Assembly: GCA_020050895.1 (NCBI GenBank)
Contig: JAGVJW010000188.1
Span: 1-15,312, forward strand
Direction of reading: 5' to 3'
DNA length: 15,312 nucleotides
Origin: a bacterium
GTDB taxonomy: Bacteria; Bacteroidota; Ignavibacteria; Kapaibacteriales; Kapaibacteriaceae
A program made the translations under genes and the position numbers. Below the pieces are notes generated by a model. It did no database searches. It saw only the letters and a program-made list of their open reading frames with translations, and was not told the origin of the DNA. Shown one piece after another: positions 7,848 to 14,522 of the stretch (position 1 is its first letter; every line of letters starts with the position of its first letter).

Positions 7848-8637
7848 TTCTCTCAAGGATCCGACGACTTAATAGTCGCTCCAGTTCAATGCGAACGAGT
7901 CTCTCAACTTCTTCGTGCTCAATGATGTGCATACTCTTGCTCAATGCGTTAACGGCTTCTGTAAAACGATCCAGTGCAACAGATGTAGCCTGCATCGACG
8001 TCATTAATTCCGGATTTGGTGCAACAGCATTCACGGCAGCGCTAACACTCTCACGCATTCCGTGAATCATGCTGTCCTGCCGTTCAACAAGATCCGTCAG
8101 CGATGTTGCTATTGATTCCAACTGAACCGCCATGGCCGCATAATCGCGTCCGATTTCGCCGATCTCTCTCAGCAGTTCTTCAGTTGCTACAGATCCATCG
8201 GGTGCCTGCCCCTTACCATCGGGTTCCTCAGGCGTCGTGAAATACATTACCAGAAAGAGCAACAACAACAAAAGGGATTCGATGATAATACCCGCAACAA
8301 CAATCGATGGAGCCTTGATAACGCCGGTACGGTTCAGGCCTACAACGAGGAGGAGAAAGGCAGCACCAGCATATACGAATGCGTTGATGACAGAATAGAA
8401 GAATCGGTTGACGACTTCTTCCATCCAAAGCCTTGTACCAGAAAGAATGCCAAGGGGATGCAGGATTACGACGTCACGTCGTGTTAGGCGTATAAGCTCC
8501 TGTTCCTTTGTACAAATACGCCAGCATACGGCAAGAGCTTCTATTGCACCAAGTTGCCGTTCATATCTAAGTTCACGATAAATTTCGCGTAACAGCGAGC
8601 GACCGTTAACACTCGCAAACGACTCGAGTTGCGTCAT
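7840..8637 (-). CDS. GldL-like inner-membrane motor subunit (two membrane helices plus coiled coil)
   Basis: I infer a GldL/PorL-like stator protein that would conduct protons and drive its single-helix partner. From the ATG at 8637 it has 265 residues: a helical cytoplasmic N-terminal region (1-75), membrane helices at about 80-101 and 112-133 joined by a short NRTGVIKAPS loop, then a charged linker (PEEPDGKGQ) and a long heptad-like helix at about 150-262. Helix 2 reads AGIIIESLLLLLL, placing glutamate E120 in the membrane. Classical GldL has an essential membrane glutamate in its second helix, so this agreement is the best clue. The downstream gene overlaps its end. The N-terminal extension before helix 1 is longer than in GldL. 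An in-frame TTG at 8670 would add 11 residues. Other two-helix/one-helix motors (ExbBD, ZorAB) are possible alternatives, but ExbB-like proteins have three or more helices. Confidence 0.6.
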   Translation of the reverse strand: MTQLESFASVNGRSLLREIYRELRYERQLGAIEALAVCWRICTKEQELIRLTRRDVVILHPLGILSGTRLWMEEVVNRFFYSVINAFVYAGAAFLLLVVGLNRTGVIKAPSIVVAGIIIESLLLLLLFLVMYFTTPEEPDGKGQAPDGSVATEELLREIGEIGRDYAAMAVQLESIATSLTDLVERQDSMIHGMRESVSAAVNAVAPNPELMTSMQATSVALDRFTEAVNALSKSMHIIEHEEVERLVRIELERLLSRRILERND

Positions 8638-8687
8638 GTACCCGTAACGTTCATTACCTGTTGCAGTCAATGATACGGTATTTTTAT

Positions 8688-8697
8688 GGCTTAAGCC
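8688..8697. promoter_or_regulatory. Perfect 10-base palindrome in the divergent spacer
   Basis: GGCTTAAGCC is a perfect inverted repeat roughly midway between the divergent start codons at 8637 and 8721. It could be an operator shared by the motor-like pair and the T9SS cargo gene. A single 10-base palindrome can arise by chance, so the assignment is weak. Confidence 0.2.
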
Positions 8698-8720
8698 GAA
8701 TCAATTTCGAAAGATGATCA

Positions 8721-11700
8721 ATGCCCAGACTCCTACTTCCTGCCATCTTTGCTCTATGTACGTGTATCAGTTACGGCTCTTCCCTTCCTAAAAAGTACAA
8801 TGTCCCGGCGGCATTCGAAGCAAACGTCGGACAAGCCTTATACACGGATGGCACTCCAGTTGAAAACATTGATGCAGTGTTGTCGGCTGGCTCTGTAAGA
8901 GCGTTCATTCACAACAAGGGTATGTTTCTGGCGCTGTCGGCAGTCCGGAAAGCACACCCCGATTCATCAGCCTCCGTCGACATCTATCGCACGGACATTG
9001 AGCTCATTGGTTCAAATCCCTTTGCACGCCTCGAGATTTTGGAAGGGGGCGATGGTTTCGTGCGGTTTATCGGAATCGGCGATGGAAAGTTGGGACGTAT
9101 CGCCCGGCGATATCGTACGATGATTTATAAGAATGTTTACCGTAACATTGACATGCGATTAGCTGCATCGGATCGGGGACCTAAGATTGATTTCATTGTG
9201 CACCCGGGTGGCAACCCTTCCGACATTGCAATTCGATACAGCGGCACCGAGTCTATGTCGGTTACAACAGCAGGTGATTTGATTGCGGCAACGCCATTGG
9301 GATCGCTGATAGAAACAGCGCCTGTTTCATGGACGGAAAGTCGCAATGGATACCGGACACCCTTGAAATCGTCTTTCAAGTTGTCGGGCTCAACTATCAG
9401 ATTTACTGTTGATGATTATAATCCTAATGAGCTTCTAGTTATCGACCCGCAGCGCGTGTGGGCAACTTATTACGGAGGCAACAGTAGCTTCTCAGAACCG
9501 CTCGTTTCTATGGATACGTTCGGAAATGTTTTCATGGCGGGCTCTACGTCGGCAACCGATCTACCTAAGAGTACCGGTGTCTTCCAAAGAAATTACCGTG
9601 GTAATCAGGATGCCTATGTTGTAAAATTTAACGATGAGGGAGTGTTCCAGTGGCACACATATATGGGTGGGACGGGTGCAGAACTTTTGTATGATGCTAC
9701 AACAAACGACGCTGGCGAGTTGTGGATATGCGGACGCGGTGATTCACCCAATACACCACTGTTCGCTCTTGAAACAAGCGGCAGCGGCCCGATAGGGTAT
9801 CTGCAAGATGATACACTGACGTGGACGTCGCACGGTTGGGTGATGAGGGTAAAGGCTGACGGCTCGTGGGGTGATAGTTGGCTGCTTGACAGCGATGGAT
9901 ACGATGCTGTAACGGGAATCGATTACAGCAGCAACAGGCTTGCCTTGATAGGTACTACTCGAAGTCGCCGGAACGTAAACAACGTTGCAGGAAATCCATA
10001 CAAGCGGGATTCTTCAAATAATTACAACAACAGAGATGCCTTTATCAGCAAACTAATCCTGCGAACAGGTACCACAGATAGATGGGAAAGTGATTGGTTT
10101 ACCTACTATGGCGGAAAATCCGATGATGATGGCATTAAGGTTTCGGTTGATATAAATGGAAACGTCGTTGCCGTTGGCGAGACTATGAGTAATAATATCC
10201 CGGTATCCGACGCTTCCACGTTCCGCGGAATCGTTGATTCGTGGGTGATCAAATTCACCACACCTGCCAAATACACACCAGCACGTGCATGGGCTTCGTA
10301 TATCGGAGGTACCGAACTCGACAAAGTAACCAACATTACTATCGATAATCTCGGATTCCCGGTAATAGTGGGTTACACGGCGAGCGTTGATTTCCCTGTG
10401 TCGAATGCGCTGAAGGGCACACTCACAACATCATATGATGGATACATCCGCAAGCTGAACGGCGCGAATGGAGCTGCTGTGTTTTCTACCTATTTCGGCG
10501 GTAACAAGACCGAAAAACTGACTGGCGTAATGACTGACCGAAATAATAGAATTTGGGTATGCGGGGAAATTTTGAGTACAACAAATATGCCCGTTTCCTC
10601 AAATGCGTTTCAGGCAACACCAAATCTCGACCCCGGTGGTTGGCCATTAACCGATGGCTACTTTGCACAGTTGTCTGCCGATGGCGCTAATGTTCTTTAC
10701 GGTTCGTACTATGGAGCCCCTCCACAGGCGACCTTGCCACCGTTCCCTCCACCAGATCCACCAACAGACCCTCCTCCGCCAAATACTGATTGGGGCTCCG
10801 ATAACATCGCCGACATTTGGATTGACAACAATGCCTACGTCATTCTGGGTTCGTATGTCAATTCGATCCGTATGTCAACAACGCCAGGGGCCTTTCAGGA
10901 TTCATCGTCGCTGCGAAAAGACACGATGCAATCCTCTAACTTCCTCACATACTTCACCAACTGTACAGATTCAATCATAAACATTGTTATAAACGGAACA
11001 AGTGCTCTGTGCTCAACCGACTCGCGCCAATTGATAGCACCGAGTGGATTTGCAAAATATCTTTGGTCAACGGGCGATACTACGCGCCAGATTGTTGTAA
11101 CAGATTCGGGTAGGTACATTGTTACCGGTACAACGTTGGATGGATGCCGGTATCGCGATACTGTATTCATTACCCAGAACCCACAGCCAGTTGTTAGCGC
11201 TGGCGCCGACACTTCTGGATGCGTGAACACACTGATACAGCTCACGGCCACTCCTTCGGGTGGAACGCCCCCTTACAAATACAAATGGAAACGCATCGAG
11301 CCCGGACCAGCATATATCAACGACGACACACTCCAGAGTCCAGGAGTAAATCCAAATACTACGTCGCGATACATTGTTACGCTCACAGATTCGGTTGGAT
11401 GTTCGGCTAAGGATACGGTGTTAGTCACCATCGTCAATCCCAAACCGACATTCAGCCCGGATACCGTAAGGTTCGGCAATATGGATGCGTGCGAATCCGT
11501 GAAAGACACGTTTTTGTTCGTGAAAAATGCAATGACGTATCCGATATCGATAACGGAATTCAGCAGTAGCTGGACAATTGTAAATATGGTTACATCCGTT
11601 TCGCCACCGCCTGTCCTTGCTCCTGGTGATTCAATCAAACTCACGGTTCGCATTTCACCGATTACGGCAGGGTTGTCCGCTGGTACCTTCATCATTAAGG

Positions 11701-13673
11701 GATCGCCTTGTAACTGGACACTTACTGTTCCATTTTCGGTTACGAAGGAAACACTTCTTGCATCGGTGTCTCCCAGCGTTATCGATTTTGGTTCATGGCC
11801 CGATTGCGAATCGATTAAACGCGATTCGACACTAACAATATTTAATGGATCGCCCGATCCTATGATTCTTCAGCAGCCCACTGTTGGTCTGCCGTTTAGT
11901 GCAACAGCTTCTGTAACAACCATCCAGCCTGGCGATTCAGCCATCATCGATGTATCATACGATCCCACCGCTACCGGACAGTTTACAGACGAAGTGCGTA
12001 TTGCTTACACGGCAGGAACCTGTACCGGTGAGTTTAAGATTGATGTAAGAGGTGCTGAATATCCGGTTAGTGCAACGCTCTCGCCAGGCACCATTGACTT
12101 CGGATCTATAGAGGGCTGCGAACAGGGCAAGGATACTGTAATTGTAATCGGCAACACGAGTCAGGTTCCAATAACAGTCAATCTTCTCTCAACTGCCGAG
12201 GTTACCTTTGCTCCTTCAGGGACGTTGACGATTAACGCCAGTGATTCAATTGTGATTATCGTCACAATTCTTCCTGCATCACCCGGGAATTTCTCAGCCA
12301 CCTTTCCCATTATCTACACACCTTGTAGCGGCCAGCTTCTTCTCTCTCTTACGGCAGAAAAAAATGGTATTGCATTTTCGACACCAGACAACGTTGAATT
12401 TGGTGAGTTGAATACATGTACCGATCCGCCAACATCAACGGAATCCTATTCCATTTCGTTCGACGGAACTGGCTCCAGCTTAGTAACTTCTGTTACTTAT
12501 GGACCATCGCTCTCCACTACGCTTGGAGCAGGCACTGTAATACAATCTGGAGTTCCTCAATCGTTCGATGTAACGTGGAGTCCCAATGTTGATGGAGTGA
12601 TGGTTGACAGCATTGTAGTTGTCTTCAGTCCTTGTGCTGTTAGACGTGTTATTCGGATTGGAGGCGTAAGAACAACACCAGCTCTTCGAGCTACTACTCC
12701 AGTAATAAATTCTGTTAACGTCAGCAACGGTCTCATCGGAACACTTGAATTCGAAAACAACGGAACGGATACAATTCGCGTTAATGTCAGGTCTCAATCT
12801 CCAAACGTCGTTGTAAGTAATCAAAGCCCTGACGCGCTGACCGATATCCTTCCCGGAGAATTTGTGTCTGTAGACTATGCGCTTAACTGCAATGGACGTA
12901 TTGATTTTTCCGACACTATTGTTGCCAGCACAACGGGAACATGCAAACTTGATGCAACAACTGTTATTTCAGGGAACTGTTTACCAACAACGCAGGGAAC
13001 GGCTTCGGTGGTAATTGATACGGCCGCCGTCAACATCGGCACAAGATTCAAGCTTCCAATGCGGTTGGTTTCTTCAAGTGGCTTAAACGAGGCCGGTTTG
13101 TTTAATTGGCGCGCTGAAGTCACCTACGATCCGATGGTAGTTGTGGGTATGGGCGCAACACCTGACTGTTATGTTGATGGCCAGGACCTACCATGCACAA
13201 TATCAATAAGTGGTACACGCACCGACACGATTGGCACGCTGTACGAATTCGATTTCACGGCTGTGCTTGGTCCGCGAGAAGTGGGCAAGGTTCAGTTGAG
13301 TTCGTTTGTTTGGGTCGACGACTCCACCATTGCATCGCAGACACAGGACGGTTATGTGCGTTTAGCAGATGTGTGTTATGCAGGCGGGCCACGCTTGCTG
13401 ACGGCAAAGGCAAGCCCCTTTTCCATCAGCGTATATCCAAACCCGTCAAACGCATTTTTTAATATTCAGATTCGGGGTATGGGGCAAACACCCGGTTCTT
13501 GGTCGTTGTACAACTACATGGGATCGCTTCTCGAAACAGGTTCTCTTGTTGCAGACGTGAATGGTGATGTATTCGAAACCTTAACGGTAACACAGTATGC
13601 GTCGGGCACATACTTTCTGACGATTGATGCACGAGGCAGCATTTTTAGAACACCACTCATTATTTCGCGATAA
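8721..13673 (+). CDS. Giant multidomain T9SS-secreted surface protein (DUF7948, SBBP propeller, PKD-like, ASH-like, sorting domain)
   Basis: This 1650-residue protein is probably exported by Sec, then across the outer membrane by T9SS, and held at the cell surface. Domains in order: signal peptide (MPRLLLPAIFALCTCISYGS, about 1-21); a DUF7948-like domain, about 25-240; an SBBP beta-propeller, about 247-745, built on repeated [T/S]Y-x-GG units; a PKD-like domain, about 747-820, with YLWSTGDTTRQI; a second, about 820-908; ASH/Hydin-like repeats starting near 912, 1016, 1120 and 1220 plus a degenerate copy near 1324; a cohesin-like fold, about 1427-1545; and a type A sorting domain, about 1567-1650, with VYPNPSN and GTYFLTI. 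No catalytic motif is seen, so adhesion, cell-surface structure or binding is the likely role; the ligand is unknown. The ATG has only a weak AAAGA upstream. It is followed after nine bases by a barrel gene, presumably co-transcribed. Confidence 0.93.
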   Translation: MPRLLLPAIFALCTCISYGSSLPKKYNVPAAFEANVGQALYTDGTPVENIDAVLSAGSVRAFIHNKGMFLALSAVRKAHPDSSASVDIYRTDIELIGSNPFARLEILEGGDGFVRFIGIGDGKLGRIARRYRTMIYKNVYRNIDMRLAASDRGPKIDFIVHPGGNPSDIAIRYSGTESMSVTTAGDLIAATPLGSLIETAPVSWTESRNGYRTPLKSSFKLSGSTIRFTVDDYNPNELLVIDPQRVWATYYGGNSSFSEPLVSMDTFGNVFMAGSTSATDLPKSTGVFQRNYRGNQDAYVVKFNDEGVFQWHTYMGGTGAELLYDATTNDAGELWICGRGDSPNTPLFALETSGSGPIGYLQDDTLTWTSHGWVMRVKADGSWGDSWLLDSDGYDAVTGIDYSSNRLALIGTTRSRRNVNNVAGNPYKRDSSNNYNNRDAFISKLILRTGTTDRWESDWFTYYGGKSDDDGIKVSVDINGNVVAVGETMSNNIPVSDASTFRGIVDSWVIKFTTPAKYTPARAWASYIGGTELDKVTNITIDNLGFPVIVGYTASVDFPVSNALKGTLTTSYDGYIRKLNGANGAAVFSTYFGGNKTEKLTGVMTDRNNRIWVCGEILSTTNMPVSSNAFQATPNLDPGGWPLTDGYFAQLSADGANVLYGSYYGAPPQATLPPFPPPDPPTDPPPPNTDWGSDNIADIWIDNNAYVILGSYVNSIRMSTTPGAFQDSSSLRKDTMQSSNFLTYFTNCTDSIINIVINGTSALCSTDSRQLIAPSGFAKYLWSTGDTTRQIVVTDSGRYIVTGTTLDGCRYRDTVFITQNPQPVVSAGADTSGCVNTLIQLTATPSGGTPPYKYKWKRIEPGPAYINDDTLQSPGVNPNTTSRYIVTLTDSVGCSAKDTVLVTIVNPKPTFSPDTVRFGNMDACESVKDTFLFVKNAMTYPISITEFSSSWTIVNMVTSVSPPPVLAPGDSIKLTVRISPITAGLSAGTFIIKGSPCNWTLTVPFSVTKETLLASVSPSVIDFGSWPDCESIKRDSTLTIFNGSPDPMILQQPTVGLPFSATASVTTIQPGDSAIIDVSYDPTATGQFTDEVRIAYTAGTCTGEFKIDVRGAEYPVSATLSPGTIDFGSIEGCEQGKDTVIVIGNTSQVPITVNLLSTAEVTFAPSGTLTINASDSIVIIVTILPASPGNFSATFPIIYTPCSGQLLLSLTAEKNGIAFSTPDNVEFGELNTCTDPPTSTESYSISFDGTGSSLVTSVTYGPSLSTTLGAGTVIQSGVPQSFDVTWSPNVDGVMVDSIVVVFSPCAVRRVIRIGGVRTTPALRATTPVINSVNVSNGLIGTLEFENNGTDTIRVNVRSQSPNVVVSNQSPDALTDILPGEFVSVDYALNCNGRIDFSDTIVASTTGTCKLDATTVISGNCLPTTQGTASVVIDTAAVNIGTRFKLPMRLVSSSGLNEAGLFNWRAEVTYDPMVVVGMGATPDCYVDGQDLPCTISISGTRTDTIGTLYEFDFTAVLGPREVGKVQLSSFVWVDDSTIASQTQDGYVRLADVCYAGGPRLLTAKASPFSISVYPNPSNAFFNIQIRGMGQTPGSWSLYNYMGSLLETGSLVADVNGDVFETLTVTQYASGTYFLTIDARGSIFRTPLIISR
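9459..10960 (+). repeat. SBBP-type beta-propeller repeats encoded within the T9SS cargo gene
   Basis: The blade-start motif Y-x-GG (last copy YYGA) recurs at residues near 247 (TYYGG), 313 (TYMGG), 461 (TYYGG), 527 (SYIGG), 590 (TYFGG) and 662 (SYYGA). Spacing is 63-72 residues, except one gap of about 148 that probably hides a degenerate blade. Each unit continues with a D-x-x-G-N-x-x-V-x-G pattern, for example VDINGNVVAVGET. Seven blades would make a closed propeller. The protein repeats are diverged, so the DNA itself is not strongly repetitive. Confidence 0.75.
11454..12990 (+). repeat. Tandem ~104-residue ASH/Hydin-like domains encoded within the T9SS cargo gene
   Basis: Four regularly spaced units start with the pattern [D/E]-[F/V]-x-FG-x4-C or close to it: DTVRFGNMDAC, SVIDFGSWPDC, GTIDFGSIEGC and DNVEFGELNTC. 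They lie about 100-104 residues apart. Each has a second cysteine near its end (SPCNW, AGTCTG, TPCSGQ, SPCAVR), so one disulfide per domain is plausible. A fifth unit (from about residue 1324) keeps the C-terminal cysteine (TGTC) but has lost the FG-x4-C start. Confidence 0.75.
13419..13670 (+). other. Type A T9SS C-terminal sorting domain
   Basis: The last 84 residues of the giant protein carry SISVYPNPSN, then GSWSLYNYMGSLLETG, then YASGTYFLTI and a basic end (RTPLIISR). This is the layout of the type A sorting domain that directs proteins to the type IX secretion channel and is removed when the cargo is attached to the surface. Confidence 0.92.
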
Positions 13674-13677
13674 GGAG
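13672..13677 (+). promoter_or_regulatory. Strong ribosome binding site for the barrel gene, overlapping the cargo stop codon
   Basis: AAGGAG begins inside the TAA stop of the giant cargo gene and is five bases before the ATG at 13683. It is the clearest Shine-Dalgarno sequence in the window and suggests that the downstream barrel is translated from the same message, at a rate tied to its neighbour. Confidence 0.8.
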
Positions 13678-13682
13678 CCCAC

Positions 13683-14522
13683 ATGAAGTCACAAATAATG
13701 TTGCTCCCCATCGCACTCTGCCTTCTTTTATCAGGGCCGCAGCTACTCTCGGCACAGGAGGCTATCGGAGATACAACCACTGTACGGCATGCGACAGCTA
13801 CCTCGGCAACATCTCGGAATTGGATGAATGTAGGAGTGATGGGTGGACTCAATGTATCCTTGCACAATCTCGATAAAACAACCATACCGGAAGTGCCATC
13901 GTGTTGTCCTGGGTACTCGAGTACATCAGGCGGAGGGTTTGTTTTTGCCGGCCTTGCCGATTTCGTCATTTCCGATAAATTCAATATCACTACAAGATTG
14001 GCTGTTAATAGTAGCAGCGTAGACATGGCTGCAACAGGAACAGTCACTGTTAGGGTCGACAGTGTTCCACAGGATGCATCAATTACCTATAGCAACACCT
14101 CCACATTTTCGATCGTCAGTCTCGAACCTGGTGTTGAGTATAGAGTTGTTGGCGGCCTGGGTGTATTGGCGGGTCTGCGTGTTGGATTGTTAACAACGGC
14201 GACGTACGATCAGAAGGAAGTTCTCGATCCAACAATTCCCTACGACTATTCCAATGGTGAATCGGGTGTACGGAATGCCTATTCTGGCACGATGAGTAAT
14301 ACGTCCAATCTGCAATTCGGCATATTCCTCGGAGCGAGATACCATGTTGGTTTGAACCCGCGCCATACCATTGAGCTGGTTCCAGAGGCTCAGTATGCTC
14401 CTCTCTTTACTAATGTGATAAACGATCAGACGTGGTCTATTACGTCGTTGCGTTTTATGCTAGGTCTATCTCTCTCACTTTTCACGAAAACGGATTCGAA
14501 TCCTCTTGCACCAGAACACTGA
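13683..14522 (+). CDS. Outer-membrane beta-barrel protein, partner of the T9SS cargo
   Basis: It has 279 residues with a clear signal peptide (basic MKSQ, hydrophobic core, cleavage near LLSAQ, about residue 25). The mature part shows alternating beta strands and turns of an eight- or ten-stranded outer-membrane barrel: VGVMGGLNVSLHN, GFVFAGLADFVISDKFNITTRLAV, YRVVGGLGVLAGLRVGLL, FGIFLGARYHV, and SLRFMLGLSLSLF near the end. A vicinal Cys pair (C74-C75, SCCPGY) sits in an early loop. It is of the general PorT/OmpW-like 'outer membrane beta-barrel' type; the exact family is not recognised. It starts nine bases after the giant cargo gene. In other Bacteroidota a barrel encoded right after a large T9SS substrate is often needed for its export or attachment (SprB/SprF), which suggests, but does not show, the same here. 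Confidence 0.85.
   Translation: MKSQIMLLPIALCLLLSGPQLLSAQEAIGDTTTVRHATATSATSRNWMNVGVMGGLNVSLHNLDKTTIPEVPSCCPGYSSTSGGGFVFAGLADFVISDKFNITTRLAVNSSSVDMAATGTVTVRVDSVPQDASITYSNTSTFSIVSLEPGVEYRVVGGLGVLAGLRVGLLTTATYDQKEVLDPTIPYDYSNGESGVRNAYSGTMSNTSNLQFGIFLGARYHVGLNPRHTIELVPEAQYAPLFTNVINDQTWSITSLRFMLGLSLSLFTKTDSNPLAPEH

Noticed and set aside
7840..8637. ExbB/TolQ or MotA identity for the two-helix protein
   Set aside because: ExbB/TolQ have three helices and MotA four, with conserved motifs not seen here. Two helices plus a C-terminal coiled coil and a helix-2 glutamate fit GldL better.
11010..13400. Possible long DNA tandem repeat in the cargo gene
   Set aside because: The repeats are visible only at protein level. 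The nucleotide sequences of the units are diverged, so there is no recent DNA duplication.
13514..14047. 177-residue minus-strand open frame spanning the cargo/barrel junction
   Set aside because: It is antisense to both the sorting domain and the barrel's signal peptide, which are clearly coding.
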